Source: Candidatus Manganitrophaceae bacterium
Lineage (GTDB): Bacteria > Nitrospirota > Nitrospiria > SBBL01 > Manganitrophaceae
Direction of reading: 5' to 3'
DNA: 6,962 nucleotides
NCBI GenBank assembly: GCA_004297235.1
Contig: SCUR01000533.1
Coordinates: forward strand, 1 to 6,962
Every line of letters starts with the position of its first letter. Positions within the stretch are counted from its first letter, which is position 1. The position numbers and the translations under genes were made by a program. The notes beneath the pieces were generated by a model. That model was not told the origin of the DNA. It did not search any database and was given only the letters and a program-made list of their open reading frames with translations. This document shows positions 6,417-6,962 of the stretch, in pieces.

Positions 6417-6962
6417 GAACAAGACCAAGGCCCGGGCTGGAAGGGGGAAAATCTCGCCGCTTTTGAAGCGCTCCGGTTTCTCATCGGGCGCGGCGGTGTG
6501 GATGCAGACCTCCCAGAGCTGGGGGGCCGTCTCCTTCGGGAGGGTGAATTGAATCGGCTCGTGATGGGCGTTCATCAATATAATAAAGGCATCATCTCGG
6601 ATCGGGTTTCCCTCCGAGTCGGTTTCATCCAGATCATCGCCGATTAAGCGCAGCCCGACGACCTTCACGAAGAAGGTGTTCCACTCATTGTCGGTCATCT
6701 CCTCGCCGTCGGGCCGGAACCAGGCGATGTTTTTGATGTCGGTCCCGCGGATCTTCCGGCCGGAGAAATATTTTCGTCTCCGGAAAATCGGATGTTCATG
6801 TCGGAGGCGGATGAGCTTCTTCGTGAATTCGAGAAGCTCGCGATCACGCGGACTCCATTTCCAGTGGTGCCAGGAGAGGGGATTGTCCTGGCAGTAGGTG
6901 TTGTTGTTCCCCTTCTGGGTCCGCCCGACCTCGTCCCCGCCGAGGAGCATCGGGACCCCCTG
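6399..6962 (-). CDS. glgX: Glycogen debranching protein GlgX/TreX (isoamylase-type GH13), C-terminal part
   Basis: The last 187 residues of a leftward gene whose start lies beyond position 6962; family members are roughly 650-720 aa, so about a quarter is visible. The visible part begins QGVPMLLGGDEVGRTQ and continues GNNNTYCQDNPLSWHHW, the strongly conserved block near the end of the GlgX/isoamylase barrel. Next come LLEFTKKLIRLRHEHPIFRR, IAWFRPDGEEMTDNEW, DDAFIILMNAHHEPIQFTLP and a terminal strand (LPARALVLFKRVDL), the C-terminal beta domain. Family role: hydrolysis of alpha-1,6 branches in glycogen or maltodextrin, which in a TreX-TreY-TreZ pathway feeds linear chains to TreY. The nucleophile, acid/base and NHD motifs are outside the window, so activity cannot be judged. 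GlgX and TreX cannot be told apart from this part. Its TAG stop (6401-6399) is provided by the GTAG end of the intergenic repeat. It converges with the treZ operon. Confidence 0.92.
   Translation of the reverse strand, partial: QGVPMLLGGDEVGRTQKGNNNTYCQDNPLSWHHWKWSPRDRELLEFTKKLIRLRHEHPIFRRRKYFSGRKIRGTDIKNIAWFRPDGEEMTDNEWNTFFVKVVGLRLIGDDLDETDSEGNPIRDDAFIILMNAHHEPIQFTLPKETAPQLWEVCIHTAAPDEKPERFKSGEIFPLPARALVLFKRVDL

Overview
The window reads as a moderately GC-rich bacterial chromosome with standard sigma-70-type promoters and clear Shine-Dalgarno sites. Gene content and codon style would fit Nitrospirota or a related environmental lineage, but no phylogenetic marker is present and this is only an impression. 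There is no sign of phage, plasmid, insertion sequence or CRISPR.

Left part (1-1231). After an unidentified reading frame that runs in from outside and stops at 106, a complete tRNA-Cys(GCA) gene lies at 167-242 behind a good promoter. An AT-richer, gene-free stretch of about 317 bp follows. Then comes a 186-residue protein (560-1120) that looks like a shortened, motif-eroded relative of the CmcI / cephalosporin-hydroxylase SAM-dependent methyltransferase family.

Middle (1232-2221). A PleD-type response regulator with a receiver domain fused to a GGDEF diguanylate cyclase. It has an intact phosphoacceptor, active site and RxxD inhibitory site, and its own promoter with a perfect TTGACA box.

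Right part (2222-6962). An alpha-glucan/trehalose block. treZ (malto-oligosyltrehalose trehalohydrolase) and a GH133-type amylo-alpha-1,6-glucosidase are co-directional, 38 nt apart, and probably share the promoter at 2325-2354. They converge on the 3' part of a glgX/treX-type GH13 debranching enzyme on the minus strand, which continues past the right edge. Together these suggest debranching of glycogen or maltodextrin and release of trehalose. The partner TreY is not in the window.

The most striking non-coding feature is the gap between the two convergent genes. It is a single 59-bp repeat-like unit (6344-6402) bounded by GTAG and CTAC. It is built from three related roughly 15-nt arms, two of which form a perfect 13-bp palindrome. 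The TAG inside the terminal GTAG at each end is the stop codon of the flanking gene, so the element appears to have set the C-terminus of both proteins. It resembles REP/BIME repeats, whose GTAG foot is recognised by RAYT transposases.
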